Source of the DNA: JASUTC01 sp035447925
Lineage (GTDB): Bacteria; Thermotogota; Thermotogae; MWEM01
Direction of reading: 5' to 3'
DNA: 64,000 bases
NCBI GenBank assembly: GCA_035447925.1
Contig: DAOTHY010000001.1
Span: forward strand, 62,001-126,000
Position 1 is the first letter of the stretch. Every line of letters starts with the position of its first letter. The notes under the pieces were generated by a model. It was not told the origin of the DNA. It worked only from the letters and a program-made list of their open reading frames with translations, and did not search any database. Both the position numbers and the translations under genes were made by a program. Of the stretch, positions 51,430 to 59,884 are shown piece after piece.

Positions 51430-51792
51430 ATGTTCGTTACGAAAATCTTTAAATTTGATGCTGCTCATAACTTGATTCATTATCACGGCAAATGCGAGAA
51501 GTTACATGGCCATACCTATCGTTTGGATGTAACGGTATCTGGCGAATTAAATGAAGAAATGATGGTTCTTGATTTTATACAATTAAAAGAGATTGTTAAG
51601 AAACGAGCTTTGGATGTTCTTGATCATTCTTATCTCAATGAGTTGATCGAACAACCTAGTGCCGAGAATATCGCAATTTGGATTTGGGATAGGGTTCAAG
51701 GGGATTTAAAGACTGATAAGTATCATTTGTATGAAATTAAGGTTTATGAAACACAAACTAGTTATGTCGCTTACAGAGGAGAGGGACTTTGA
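51430..51792 (+). CDS. queD: 6-carboxytetrahydropterin synthase (QueD)
   Basis: Converts dihydroneopterin triphosphate to 6-carboxytetrahydropterin in queuosine synthesis. The 120-residue product has zinc ligands His13 (FDAAHNL), His26 and His28 (LHGHTY), catalytic Cys22 (GKCEKLHG) and a later DHS and ETQTS motif. The ATG is 3 bases after the pheT stop, with GAGAGGG in the pheT end. No other queuosine gene is nearby. Confidence 0.92.
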   Translation: MFVTKIFKFDAAHNLIHYHGKCEKLHGHTYRLDVTVSGELNEEMMVLDFIQLKEIVKKRALDVLDHSYLNELIEQPSAENIAIWIWDRVQGDLKTDKYHLYEIKVYETQTSYVAYRGEGL

Positions 51793-52037
51793 TCGATACC
51801 CTCATGTTTATCTTGTTAATGGTTCTCATTGGTTTACAGGTTCTACATTCGTTGATAAAAAAAAATAATTGGAATATACTCGTTCAAATGAACTCCATTG
51901 GCATGAAAGTTTTGGTTCTATTTCTAATTTATGCAATGATCAACGATTTATCATATATTCTGGATATCGTTGTGGTATTACTCGTATTGAATGTTGTTGG
52001 AACGATAATTATTTCCAGATACAACAGTAAAAATTAA
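51789..52037 (+). CDS. Small membrane protein resembling MrpF/MnhF
   Basis: The 82-residue product has three hydrophobic segments. Its last part, YILDIVVVLLVLNVVGTIIISRYNSK, follows the pattern of the Mrp antiporter subunit F (LDIALVLALxGFxGTVAxARY), and the length fits. The conserved Asp of MrpF in the second segment is not evident; Asn and Met occupy the region. It starts with TTG at 51789, which overlaps the queD stop as TTGA. No other mrp gene is adjacent. Assignment is tentative. Confidence 0.5.
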   Translation: MIDTLMFILLMVLIGLQVLHSLIKKNNWNILVQMNSIGMKVLVLFLIYAMINDLSYILDIVVVLLVLNVVGTIIISRYNSKN

Positions 52038-52044
52038 CAAAAAA

Positions 52045-52058
52045 ATAATTATCATTAT
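52045..52058. promoter_or_regulatory. Fur-box-like operator 1
   Basis: ATAATTATCATTAT is a perfect 5-base inverted repeat around TATC and strongly resembles half of a Fur or PerR box. It lies 75 bases upstream of the Fur-family gene. Confidence 0.5.
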
Positions 52059-52064
52059 GTTTAT

Positions 52065-52093
52065 TTGCAACATAAAACTGATAAAATTATCAT
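52065..52093 (+). promoter_or_regulatory. Promoter of the Fur-family gene
   Basis: TTGCAA (52065-52070) and TATCAT (52088-52093) with a 17-base spacer. The -10 overlaps operator 2, so repressor binding should block it. Confidence 0.5.
52079..52092. promoter_or_regulatory. Fur-box-like operator 2
   Basis: TGATAAAATTATCA is a perfect 6-base inverted repeat around AA, matching the TGATAAT-type Fur half site, and covers the likely -10 of the gene. Confidence 0.55.
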
Positions 52094-52132
52094 TAGTTAA
52101 GATGTAGCATATGGGAGGTGCTCAAGAAAGAA

Positions 52133-52570
52133 ATGGTAAATGATATTTTGAGAAAAGAATTAAAGGATAGAAATTTTCGTATAACGGCTCAAAGGGAGCT
52201 TATTATGAAAATTTTCGCTGAATCTCCTGAAGATCATCTAAGTGTTGAAGAAGTATACAGAAAATTATTGGACAAGAGATCCAGAATAAGTAAAGCAACT
52301 GTTTATCGAACGGTAGAGTTGTTAAGCGATTTGGGATTATTAAGAAAGATTGAAATTGATGAAGGCATTGTTCGTTTTGAGTTGGCTGATTCTAATAAAC
52401 ACGGTAAACATCATGTTATTTGTACGGATTGTGGTGATACAATCACCATACCCGATAAGCTGGTAGAGAAGATAGAAGAAATGGTAACAAATGAAATGGG
52501 ATTTGAACCAGAGGATCACAACATAAAGTTTTACGGGAAATGTGCCAATTGTAAAAAAAATCAGAAATAA
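52133..52570 (+). CDS. Fur-family metal- or peroxide-responsive repressor
   Basis: The 145-residue product has a winged helix (RITAQRELIMKIFAESPEDH and SKATVYRTVELLSDLGLL) and a dimerisation domain with a structural zinc site of two CxxC pairs (CTDC and CANC). The regulatory-metal region reads KHGKHHVIC; the acidic residue usually found a few positions after CxxCG (Glu in Fur, Asp in PerR) appears to be Thr (GDTITIP). Fur, Zur or PerR cannot be told apart. ATG 52133 is 12 bases after GGGAGGTG; GTG 52118 overlaps that site. Two palindromes upstream suggest autoregulation. Confidence 0.85.
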   Translation: MVNDILRKELKDRNFRITAQRELIMKIFAESPEDHLSVEEVYRKLLDKRSRISKATVYRTVELLSDLGLLRKIEIDEGIVRFELADSNKHGKHHVICTDCGDTITIPDKLVEKIEEMVTNEMGFEPEDHNIKFYGKCANCKKNQK

Positions 52571-52582
52571 AATCACATGATC

Positions 52583-52610
52583 AACGGGTGAAATAACTTT
52601 TTCACCCGTT
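52583..52610. terminator. Bidirectional terminator between the Fur-family gene and DUF503 gene
   Basis: AACGGGTGAAA (52583-52593) pairs perfectly with TTTCACCCGTT (52600-52610), with A/T-rich flanks on both sides. The genes are convergent. Confidence 0.75.
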
Positions 52611-52897
52611 TAAATGCTTTCCATTTGTTTTTTTTCCACAAACCCTTCACTGATTACTTCGATCTCCTCGATGTATTTTGATGCAATCGATTGTAGATAG
52701 TCATTTTTGCTGGCTAAAATACCGATAGTCAGCCCAATGTAATCAAGTGAATCTTGATGATGACTTTCGGCAACACATGTGTTGTTTGCGCTAATGATAA
52801 AGGTTTTAATCCGGTTTATGATGGATCTTTTTTCTTTAAGTGAAAAAACACCACTGATTTTAACTGTTAGTGTTAATTTAGCTAGTCTAAACATCAT
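52610..52897 (-). CDS. DUF503 family protein (YlxP-like)
   Basis: The 95-residue product matches DUF503: LTVKISGVFSLKEKRSIINR near the N-terminus and CVAESHHQDSLDYIGLTIGI in the centre, a ferredoxin-like fold of unknown function often near ribosome-assembly genes such as rbfA. Here it is instead the last gene behind an ABC ATPase, whose stop codon abuts its ATG. The stop lies within the shared terminator. Confidence 0.85.
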   Translation of the reverse strand: MMFRLAKLTLTVKISGVFSLKEKRSIINRIKTFIISANNTCVAESHHQDSLDYIGLTIGILASKNDYLQSIASKYIEEIEVISEGFVEKKQMESI

Positions 52898-53674
52898 CTA
52901 TTTCCTTAAAAGCACCTGTGGCTTACCGTTATCTTCATGGTACACAATATAGGAATCGGCATGATAAACATTCTCCAATAGTCGATTGTTGATGACATCG
53001 CTGGGGGCACCCACATTCTCAAGATAAGAATCATTTAGAACGGCGATTCTATCGCAATAGAGTGAAGCAATGTTGATATCGTGAAAAATACCCACCACTG
53101 TTATACCATCTTCCTTGTTTTTTTTATATACTCGTTGAATCAACTGTTGAACATGACCGATATCCAGATGAGCGGCAAATTCATCTAATAAAATAATGGG
53201 AGTATTCTGGGCAAAGCACTTTGCGATTAATACCCTCTGTTTTTCTCCTCCGCTAAGGCGATTAAAGAGTTTGTCCTCAAAACCTTCTAGTTCCGCTTCC
53301 ATGATAGCTCTTTTGACCATCAGACAGTCTTCTTTTGATTCGTCTGAAAACAGATTAAGATAAGGGGTCCTTCCTAAATGGACAATTTCTTCAACGGTAA
53401 AATCATAGGCTGGAGAAAATTCCTGCATCACCGCAGAAATCTTTTTTGCGATATCCTTTCTCTTCATTGTATTGATTACTGTTCCTAATATCTTAATGGT
53501 ACCGGTAGCGGGGGTTAAAAATCCTAACAACAACTTAAAAAGGGTTGTTTTCCCCGCTCCGTTTGGTCCAATAATGCCAAAGAATTCTCCACGATTTATT
53601 TCAAGGGATATATTGGATAAAACCGGTTTTGTTCGTATATCATATGCAAATGATAGGTCTTTTACTTGAATCAT
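52898..53674 (-). CDS. ABC transporter ATP-binding protein, iron-siderophore/B12 type
   Basis: The 258-residue ATPase has Walker A GPNGAGKTT (about residues 33-41), signature RLSGGEKQRVLIAKC, Walker B IILLDEFAAHLD and FHDINIASLYCDRIAVL, which is the FepC/BtuD/HmuV style. It should power a FecCD-type importer, but no permease or binding protein is adjacent. ATG 53674 follows AAGGAG; a GTG six bases upstream overlaps that site. The neighbouring Fur-family regulator hints at metal uptake, but is convergent. Confidence 0.87.
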   Translation of the reverse strand: MIQVKDLSFAYDIRTKPVLSNISLEINRGEFFGIIGPNGAGKTTLFKLLLGFLTPATGTIKILGTVINTMKRKDIAKKISAVMQEFSPAYDFTVEEIVHLGRTPYLNLFSDESKEDCLMVKRAIMEAELEGFEDKLFNRLSGGEKQRVLIAKCFAQNTPIILLDEFAAHLDIGHVQQLIQRVYKKNKEDGITVVGIFHDINIASLYCDRIAVLNDSYLENVGAPSDVINNRLLENVYHADSYIVYHEDNGKPQVLLRK

Positions 53675-53720
53675 CTTCACTCCTTTCCTTCATTTAAATC
53701 AATTGATCTGTCTATGATAA

Positions 53721-56228
53721 TCAAATTGATCCCAAAAGGGTGTTTTGAATTCCGATCTTTGGAATAATTTGATCGCCGATAACCAAATCGATGCTAAGCC
53801 TAAAATCCAGCCAGTATTGGATTCCGACATCATACCAAATTCCAATAATACCGGCAAATGGCATTTGTTTCGAAAGATCGATGTTTAGTCCGAAATGTGC
53901 AATTGGTGATGATATCTTGAATTTTCCCTCAGATGTTCCTACACTTGAAATAAAGTTCATAGGATACCAGGCTTCAGCTTGTAATGATGTTTTCGAATAG
54001 GCTGTTCTTTGACTGATCATACCGATCATTGAAGCTGGTAAAGGTAGTCCAATCCCGGTTTGAGAGAAAAATCCCGACGTGCCAAGCTGTATGACTTGCA
54101 AGAATTGTGGTACAGAAATGGGGTTGTCTGGGTAAACGATTGGTTGATAAGCCTGATGCAGGTAGACATCTGTAATCATTTTCCAGGATAAATCATCTGA
54201 AGTGTGATTGATTCCCATATTAATTGCTGTTTCGACATAGGCATTTCTTTGATCATTTCGTAACATGAATGGAAAATGAAAAGCTGCTTTGAGTTCTTCG
54301 TATGATTGATTTCCATTCCAAGTTAATTGAAAATCCGGAAACCCTCGGTGTATGATTGAATAATCCCAAGTGTATATCTCCCCTAACGAACCTAAATAAC
54401 CATACCAAATCCATTCTTTTAAGTCATCCCAACCGGCAAAACCTGTAACGCCTATTAAGTGATTATTCAAGAGAAATAATGCGGGAATGCCAAAACGTGG
54501 TATTGGGAAAGGTGTGTACTCTGTTTTCCATTCTTTGAGTACATTATCAACTGCAAGGTTTTCCTTTAAAACCAATTCAGAATAACTGATTTTATTTGTC
54601 TGGATAGTTTTTTCGACGTTAGCTGTGTGAATTAGTCGATTAAAATCAAAGCCTTTACCTGAATAAGATCGGAAATAAAATTGCCCTTCAAAAAATACTG
54701 GTTTAAAGGCACCAAAATGAGAATCTGTCAGCTTTTTTTGGGTTGATTGAGTTTCATTAAAGTGATAAATGTCATACTGGCCATCTTGATCACAGGCGTA
54801 GAGGATTCCCTCAGAACAAAGAAAAACATCTATTTCATTAGCCTGTGTCTGGAATAATACGTCCAATTGATTGCTTTGGACATCTAATTCGTAAATATCA
54901 GCATTTTTGTTATAAGTAATAGACATAATCAATCGTTGATCATAACAGCTGATATTGTTGATATAAAAATCAGGGCTGGGGGAAAGGAAATAAGAAATTT
55001 CATGAGTAAAAATATTATACGAAGCCAAACCCGTTCCCCCTTTTTCTAAAAAGGTGAAAAACAAAGTTTCATCATCCATCCACTCGCAGGAAAGTGGTCT
55101 GTGAATATCATCAACTTTGTTGAATGGGCCGGGGAAATGACCGATATAGAGTCCAAAATCATAATCTTCTAATCCATTTGCATTGGCGTATATCAAAGCA
55201 CATTGATCTGAAGGAGAAACTGAAAAAGCAGTAGGTATGGGAAGATGAATAGAGTTTTTCTCCAGTTTGTTTAAACGAATTAATGTAGTCTGTTGTCCAC
55301 CCATTTGAGAGAAATAGTAAAGAGAATTATCAGAAACTGAACTGATACCGGAGTAATAACCGGAATTTGTCATATTTTCAGCTGTAACGGTTTCAGAAGA
55401 CTTTTGCAAAGCAGTTTTTTCTTGAAGCCAAATATGCCAATCCGAGAGAAATAGGGAGAAAGACTTATCACTTATCTGTTCGATCATATTTATTAGATTG
55501 AAGCGATAAGTACTGCCGTATTCATTGATAAACTTCAAAAGCACTTGTGTACCGTACGTTTCTTCTATATATTGTATCAAATAAGCACCGTAGAGATAAT
55601 TGAATCCAGTGGGAGAAAACTCATAAGAGGTCATTCCTCCTGCAAGGCTAAGACCTCTAAAACCGTTATCCAATATTTCAGCTTTAAGATAGGAAAGATA
55701 ACGAGAATCGTTAAGTCTTCCTTCAGGGAATAGCAGAGATTCTGAAAAAATAGACACCCCTTCGTGTAAATAGGATGGAGTAAAAGCGGTATCAAACAGA
55801 ATGGATACCGGATGTCCGAAAAGGCTTAATATGTCCTTTGTCCAATCGGATTTGTTGGCAACGAGAATATGAGTTAATTCATGGGAAAAAACAAAAGGTA
55901 CCCACCAAGGATAAGTATTGTTATAATAATCCGATGAATTTCTGTTGATATAGATGATAATGACATTTGAAAAGATATCTGCATAGGCGTTAGAAAAATC
56001 AACCGTGTCTAAAAGATACACTTTTAATCTTTTTTTTAATGTAATGCCGTAAAATTCGGAAAGCTCTTGATATATTTCATTGCCTTCCTGTACAAGTTGA
56101 ACGGCAACTTCCTGATACTGTTGCTGGTAAAGAACATCAAAGTATTTAGTTGGAAAAACAGAAAAAGACTGTGAAAAAGTAAGTTGAACAGCGATCAGAA
56201 ACAGTAATAATGATAACCATCTTTTCAT
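53721..56228 (-). CDS. Exported metallopeptidase-like protein with beta-propeller-like middle and barrel-like C-terminus
   Basis: The 835-residue product has a signal peptide (MKRWLSLLLFLIAVQLTFSQ). Residues 25-250 look like a peptidase MA-type domain: HELTH at 116-120 gives His116, Glu117 and His120, and YLHEGVSIFSE holds a likely third ligand glutamate. Residues about 280-560 are beta-rich with repeats of the TolB/propeller style. The last 250 residues alternate short polar and hydrophobic strands, ending in GIQNTLLGSI, and may form an outer-membrane barrel. The family is seen in bacteria with outer membranes; the substrate is unknown. It is first of a three-gene - strand operon. Confidence 0.7.
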   Translation of the reverse strand: MKRWLSLLLFLIAVQLTFSQSFSVFPTKYFDVLYQQQYQEVAVQLVQEGNEIYQELSEFYGITLKKRLKVYLLDTVDFSNAYADIFSNVIIIYINRNSSDYYNNTYPWWVPFVFSHELTHILVANKSDWTKDILSLFGHPVSILFDTAFTPSYLHEGVSIFSESLLFPEGRLNDSRYLSYLKAEILDNGFRGLSLAGGMTSYEFSPTGFNYLYGAYLIQYIEETYGTQVLLKFINEYGSTYRFNLINMIEQISDKSFSLFLSDWHIWLQEKTALQKSSETVTAENMTNSGYYSGISSVSDNSLYYFSQMGGQQTTLIRLNKLEKNSIHLPIPTAFSVSPSDQCALIYANANGLEDYDFGLYIGHFPGPFNKVDDIHRPLSCEWMDDETLFFTFLEKGGTGLASYNIFTHEISYFLSPSPDFYINNISCYDQRLIMSITYNKNADIYELDVQSNQLDVLFQTQANEIDVFLCSEGILYACDQDGQYDIYHFNETQSTQKKLTDSHFGAFKPVFFEGQFYFRSYSGKGFDFNRLIHTANVEKTIQTNKISYSELVLKENLAVDNVLKEWKTEYTPFPIPRFGIPALFLLNNHLIGVTGFAGWDDLKEWIWYGYLGSLGEIYTWDYSIIHRGFPDFQLTWNGNQSYEELKAAFHFPFMLRNDQRNAYVETAINMGINHTSDDLSWKMITDVYLHQAYQPIVYPDNPISVPQFLQVIQLGTSGFFSQTGIGLPLPASMIGMISQRTAYSKTSLQAEAWYPMNFISSVGTSEGKFKISSPIAHFGLNIDLSKQMPFAGIIGIWYDVGIQYWLDFRLSIDLVIGDQIIPKIGIQNTLLGSI

Positions 56229-56251
56229 AAATTAGCCCCCTCAGTGATACT

Positions 56252-56279
56252 TTGCATTTTGACAAATATGATATATAAT
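56252..56279 (+). promoter_or_regulatory. Promoter of the malic enzyme gene
   Basis: TATAAT (56274-56279) with a weak TTGCAT (56252-56257) at 16-base spacing. A nearby TTGACA (56259) is too close (9 bases) to serve this -10. Confidence 0.5.
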
Positions 56280-56304
56280 AAAAAAAACAAAGGGGAGGTA
56301 AAAA

Positions 56305-57456
56305 GTGGATATATACGAAAAGGCTCTTGAACGCCACAAAGAGTGGAAAGGTAAGATCTCAACTCATGTGAAATCCATCGTTCAAAACAAGGAAGATCTT
56401 AGTTTGGCTTACACCCCCGGGGTTGCAGCTCCGTGCAAAGAAATTGTAAATAATCCTGAAGCCCTTTATGATTATACAATAAAAGGCAATACAATTGCCA
56501 TAGTAAGTGATGGGTCAGCAGTGCTGGGATTGGGAAACATTGGCCCTAATGCGGCATTGCCGGTAATGGAAGGAAAAGCAGTTTTGTTCAAAGAATTTGC
56601 CGACTTAAATGCGTTTCCCATATGCTTAAATACTCAAGATTCAGAAGAGATCATTCGAACGGTTATCAACATTGCTCCCGTTTTTGGCGGGATTAACTTG
56701 GAAGATATTTCAGCCCCAAGATGTTTTTACATTGAAAAAAGACTAAAAGAAGCTCTGAACATTCCTGTGTTTCACGATGATCAACACGGAACTGCCATCG
56801 TGGTTCTTGCCGGGATCATTAACGCACTTAAATTGGTGAATAAGCACATCAATGACTGTAAAGTGGTTATCAATGGAGCGGGTGCTGCCGGAATTGCCAT
56901 TGCAAAACTGCTGATTGGTTATGGATTTGAAAGACTTGTATTATGTGATAAAAAAGGTGCTATTTATGATGGGGCACAATGGTTAAACGAAGAACAAGCT
57001 TCAATGGCTCTTCAAACAAACCCGCAAAAAGAAACGGGTGATTTGAGAAATGTAATCGTCCAATCAGACATTTTCATTGGAGTGTCTGCTCCAAATATTG
57101 TAGACGAGAAGATGATTAAGAGTATGAACTCCGATGCTGTTGTTTTTGCAATGGCCAATCCTGTTCCAGAAATTTTACCTGAAAAAGCAAAGGCTGCCGG
57201 TGCGAGAATTGTAGGCACCGGTAGATCAGACTATCCCAATCAGGTCAACAATGTACTAGCTTTCCCGGGAGTGATGAAGGCTGCAGTTAAGTGGAGAAAA
57301 CAGATAACCGATGAAGTTAAAATGGAAGCAGCCGAGGCATTAGCGGCTTTTATAAAACCATGCGAGTTATCGGATGATAAAATATTGCCTTATCCATTTG
57401 AGAAAGGGATTGCCGATCACATTGCAGAAGCAGTTGAGAGAATATTTCATGATTGA
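56305..57456 (+). CDS. Malic enzyme (NAD(P)-dependent, decarboxylating, short form)
   Basis: Converts malate to pyruvate and CO2. The 383-residue product lacks the phosphotransacetylase-like extension of MaeB. It has LAYTPGVAAPCKEI, VSDGSAVLGLGNIG and the metal-binding ISAPRCFYIE, HDDQHGTAIVVLAG (about residues 153-166), the dinucleotide-binding INGAGAAGIAIAKLL and ANPVPEI. It starts with GTG 56305 after GGGGAGG. It is followed by the sugar kinase after 21 bases and is probably cotranscribed with it. Confidence 0.94.
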   Translation: MDIYEKALERHKEWKGKISTHVKSIVQNKEDLSLAYTPGVAAPCKEIVNNPEALYDYTIKGNTIAIVSDGSAVLGLGNIGPNAALPVMEGKAVLFKEFADLNAFPICLNTQDSEEIIRTVINIAPVFGGINLEDISAPRCFYIEKRLKEALNIPVFHDDQHGTAIVVLAGIINALKLVNKHINDCKVVINGAGAAGIAIAKLLIGYGFERLVLCDKKGAIYDGAQWLNEEQASMALQTNPQKETGDLRNVIVQSDIFIGVSAPNIVDEKMIKSMNSDAVVFAMANPVPEILPEKAKAAGARIVGTGRSDYPNQVNNVLAFPGVMKAAVKWRKQITDEVKMEAAEALAAFIKPCELSDDKILPYPFEKGIADHIAEAVERIFHD

Positions 57457-57477
57457 GTACAACTATCGGAGGGGATG

Positions 57478-58401
57478 ATGAGCAAAGTATTATTATTGGG
57501 AGAAGCTCTTATTGATTTTCTTTCAGAGGACTATTCAGAAACCTTATCAGAAGTAGAGGGTTTTGTCAGGCATGCGGGTGGTTCACCGGCAAATATCACG
57601 GCAAATCTTCTAAATCTTGGAGAAGAAGCCATATTGATCACCAGAATAGGCAATGATCCATTTGGTGATTATTTGAAAAGCTCATTTAAAGAGAAAGGCA
57701 TAGATACATCTTATGTCCAAGTGGATATGCAAAGAAATACTTCTTTGGTGTTTGTTGCAAAATCAAAAGGCAACCCGAAGTTTTTACCATTGAGATCTGC
57801 AGATTATTATATTGAGAAACCAAAAACAATCAAAAATTTGCTTAATAATGTTCAATATTTTCATATCAGTACTTGGAGTATTTCACATCATCCTGCTCGA
57901 CAAACGGTGTTCAGCATTTTGGAAGATATTGAGAATTTTAACATTCGATTATGTTTTGACCCTAATTATCGGAAGATATTATGGCAAGAAAATGATGATC
58001 CACTTGTGACTATATCAGAGGTTTTAAGAAAAACCTATCTTTGTAAACCATCAGATGATGATGCCTTTCATCTTTTTGGTAGAATGGAACATGAGGCGTA
58101 TATCCGTGAGTTTCATAGTTTGGGTGCAAAGAATGTTATTCTAACTTTGGGAAAAGAAGGGGCGTTAGTATCCAACGGTGAAAAAATCGTACATCAACCT
58201 TCTGTTAGTACAACGGTTGTGGATACAACCGGTGCTGGTGATGGCTTTTGGTCAGGTGTTTACAGCGGTTTACTTAATCATCAGGATATTTTTACTGCCG
58301 CTCAGTGGGGAAGTGCTGTTGCAGCTTTCCGTTTGAAAACCATTGGTTCAGATCTGCCTCTGCCAACGATGCAAACGATCCGAGCTGAGTTCTTGATTTA
58401 A
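57478..58401 (+). CDS. PfkB-family sugar kinase, probably fructokinase
   Basis: The 307-residue kinase has the ribokinase-fold motifs: GEALIDFLSED (residues 7-17), HAGGSPANITANLLNLG (about 32-48) and the anion-hole/catalytic DTTGAGDGFWSG (about 247-258) with the base Asp. GGSPANIAxxLxxLG with GEALID is typical of fructokinases; the substrate is inferred, supported by the sucrose-phosphate-synthase-like gene 71 bases downstream. ATG 57478 is preferred to the adjacent 57475 for spacing from GGAGGGG. Confidence 0.87.
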   Translation: MSKVLLLGEALIDFLSEDYSETLSEVEGFVRHAGGSPANITANLLNLGEEAILITRIGNDPFGDYLKSSFKEKGIDTSYVQVDMQRNTSLVFVAKSKGNPKFLPLRSADYYIEKPKTIKNLLNNVQYFHISTWSISHHPARQTVFSILEDIENFNIRLCFDPNYRKILWQENDDPLVTISEVLRKTYLCKPSDDDAFHLFGRMEHEAYIREFHSLGAKNVILTLGKEGALVSNGEKIVHQPSVSTTVVDTTGAGDGFWSGVYSGLLNHQDIFTAAQWGSAVAAFRLKTIGSDLPLPTMQTIRAEFLI

Positions 58402-58472
58402 GAGTAATTAGAACAATATTTAATCCAACTAATCTACAAGATTATCTTTTGCGTCTTAAAAGGAGTGAACGA

Positions 58473-59879
58473 ATGAGAATAGCTTTTTTAAATCCACAAG
58501 GAAATTTTGATTCAAAAGACAGTTACTGGACACAGCATCCGGATTTTGGCGGGCAGTTGGTCTATGTCAAAGAGCTGGCTGCGGCTATGTCTGAAATGGG
58601 AATTAAAACAGACATTATCACAAGAAGAATCATCGATTCTAAATGGCCAGAATTTGATTCAGAATTTGATGCCTATACAAATAATGACAATTTGCGTATT
58701 ATTCGAGTCCCATGTGGACCTAATGAGTTTTTAAGAAAAGAAGACCTCTGGCCGTATTTGGACGAGTGGTCTGATCGAATTCTAGAGTTTTACAACAGAC
58801 AAAAAGAACAACCTGATTTTCTGACGGGCCATTATGGAGATGGAGGAATTGCCAGTGCCATGATTTCAAAGAAAGCCTCAGTCCCCTATTCTTTTACAGC
58901 CCATTCATTGGGTGCTTTGAAGATGGACAAATTGGGAATCAATCGTGAAAACATCAACGATTTTGAACGCATTTTTCATTTCAGCAAGCGATTAGCTGCT
59001 GAAAGATTATCCATGAAATATTCATGTATCAATTTTGTGAGTACTGAAATGGAGCGTTTTGAACAGTATGGACATCCGAAATATGAAAAGTGGATCAATG
59101 TAAAGGATGATTCGCATTTTAAGGTTGTTCCTCCTGGGGTAAACAGAAAGATATTTAATGAAGAGCCAACCGACAAAGATGCGGCAGTTGTAGCATTATT
59201 AAAAAAATACTCAAAGCCGTTGATTATTCTATCCAGTAGAATTGATGCAAAAAAGAATCATTTAGGTGTGATCAAAGCTTTTGCTACTGACCAGGAATTA
59301 AGAGAAAAGGCCCATTTGATGATTGTGGTCAGGGGTGTGGAAAATGTATATGAAAGCATTGAAGGGTTAAAAGAAAGCGAAAAAAAGATAGTAAAAGAAT
59401 GGTTGCTGTACATTAAGGAACACCATTTAAAAGATGATATTTCATTCTTTAATGCCAATAATCAACAGGATTTAGCCGCTTTATACAGAACAGCTCAATT
59501 TCATCATTCTATATTCTGTAATCCAGCACTTTATGAACCCTTCGGATTAACGGTGATCGAAGCGATGTCTTGCGGTTTACCGGTAGCGGCAACCAAAAAC
59601 GGCGGGCCAAGTGAAATATTAAGTGAAAATGGCTTTAAATTCGGGTTTTTGTTTGATCCGGAAGACGTACAATCCATTATTAGTACACTAAAGGCAGCTA
59701 TTTTGCAGAAGAAAGAATACAGCCATTTTTCTCAGTTGTCCATATCCCGAGTACTTGAAAAATACACCTGGAAGAAAACTGCGCAAGACTATCTGAAAGA
59801 AATCAAACCTATACTAGCAGGATATCAAACAAAAGAGATTGACTTATCTGTTTTTTATAAAACATTGGAAAGACTTTAA
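58473..59879 (+). CDS. GT4 glycosyltransferase, sucrose-phosphate-synthase-like
   Basis: The 468-residue enzyme has the GT4 two-domain fold: N-terminal DFGGQLVYVKELAAAMSEMG (about residues 26-45) and TGHYGDGGIASAM, TAHSLGALK; C-terminal SSRIDAKKNH and the nucleotide-sugar motif EPFGLTVIEAMSCGLPVAAT (about residues 353-372). The FTAHSLG and GHYGDG motifs fit sucrose-phosphate synthase, but relatives make other glucosyl or mannosyl products (for example mannosylglucosylglycerate pathway enzymes in Petrotoga). No sucrose-6-phosphate phosphatase domain is fused. The stop codon is 5 bases from the 3' end of the convergent tmRNA. Confidence 0.83.
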   Translation: MRIAFLNPQGNFDSKDSYWTQHPDFGGQLVYVKELAAAMSEMGIKTDIITRRIIDSKWPEFDSEFDAYTNNDNLRIIRVPCGPNEFLRKEDLWPYLDEWSDRILEFYNRQKEQPDFLTGHYGDGGIASAMISKKASVPYSFTAHSLGALKMDKLGINRENINDFERIFHFSKRLAAERLSMKYSCINFVSTEMERFEQYGHPKYEKWINVKDDSHFKVVPPGVNRKIFNEEPTDKDAAVVALLKKYSKPLIILSSRIDAKKNHLGVIKAFATDQELREKAHLMIVVRGVENVYESIEGLKESEKKIVKEWLLYIKEHHLKDDISFFNANNQQDLAALYRTAQFHHSIFCNPALYEPFGLTVIEAMSCGLPVAATKNGGPSEILSENGFKFGFLFDPEDVQSIISTLKAAILQKKEYSHFSQLSISRVLEKYTWKKTAQDYLKEIKPILAGYQTKEIDLSVFYKTLERL

Positions 59880-59884
59880 TGTAA

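Noticed and set aside
53721..56228. Calling the large exported protein a TolB protein or BamA homologue
   Set aside because: The N-terminal domain is peptidase-like and no POTRA repeats are visible; propeller and barrel similarity is only by pattern.
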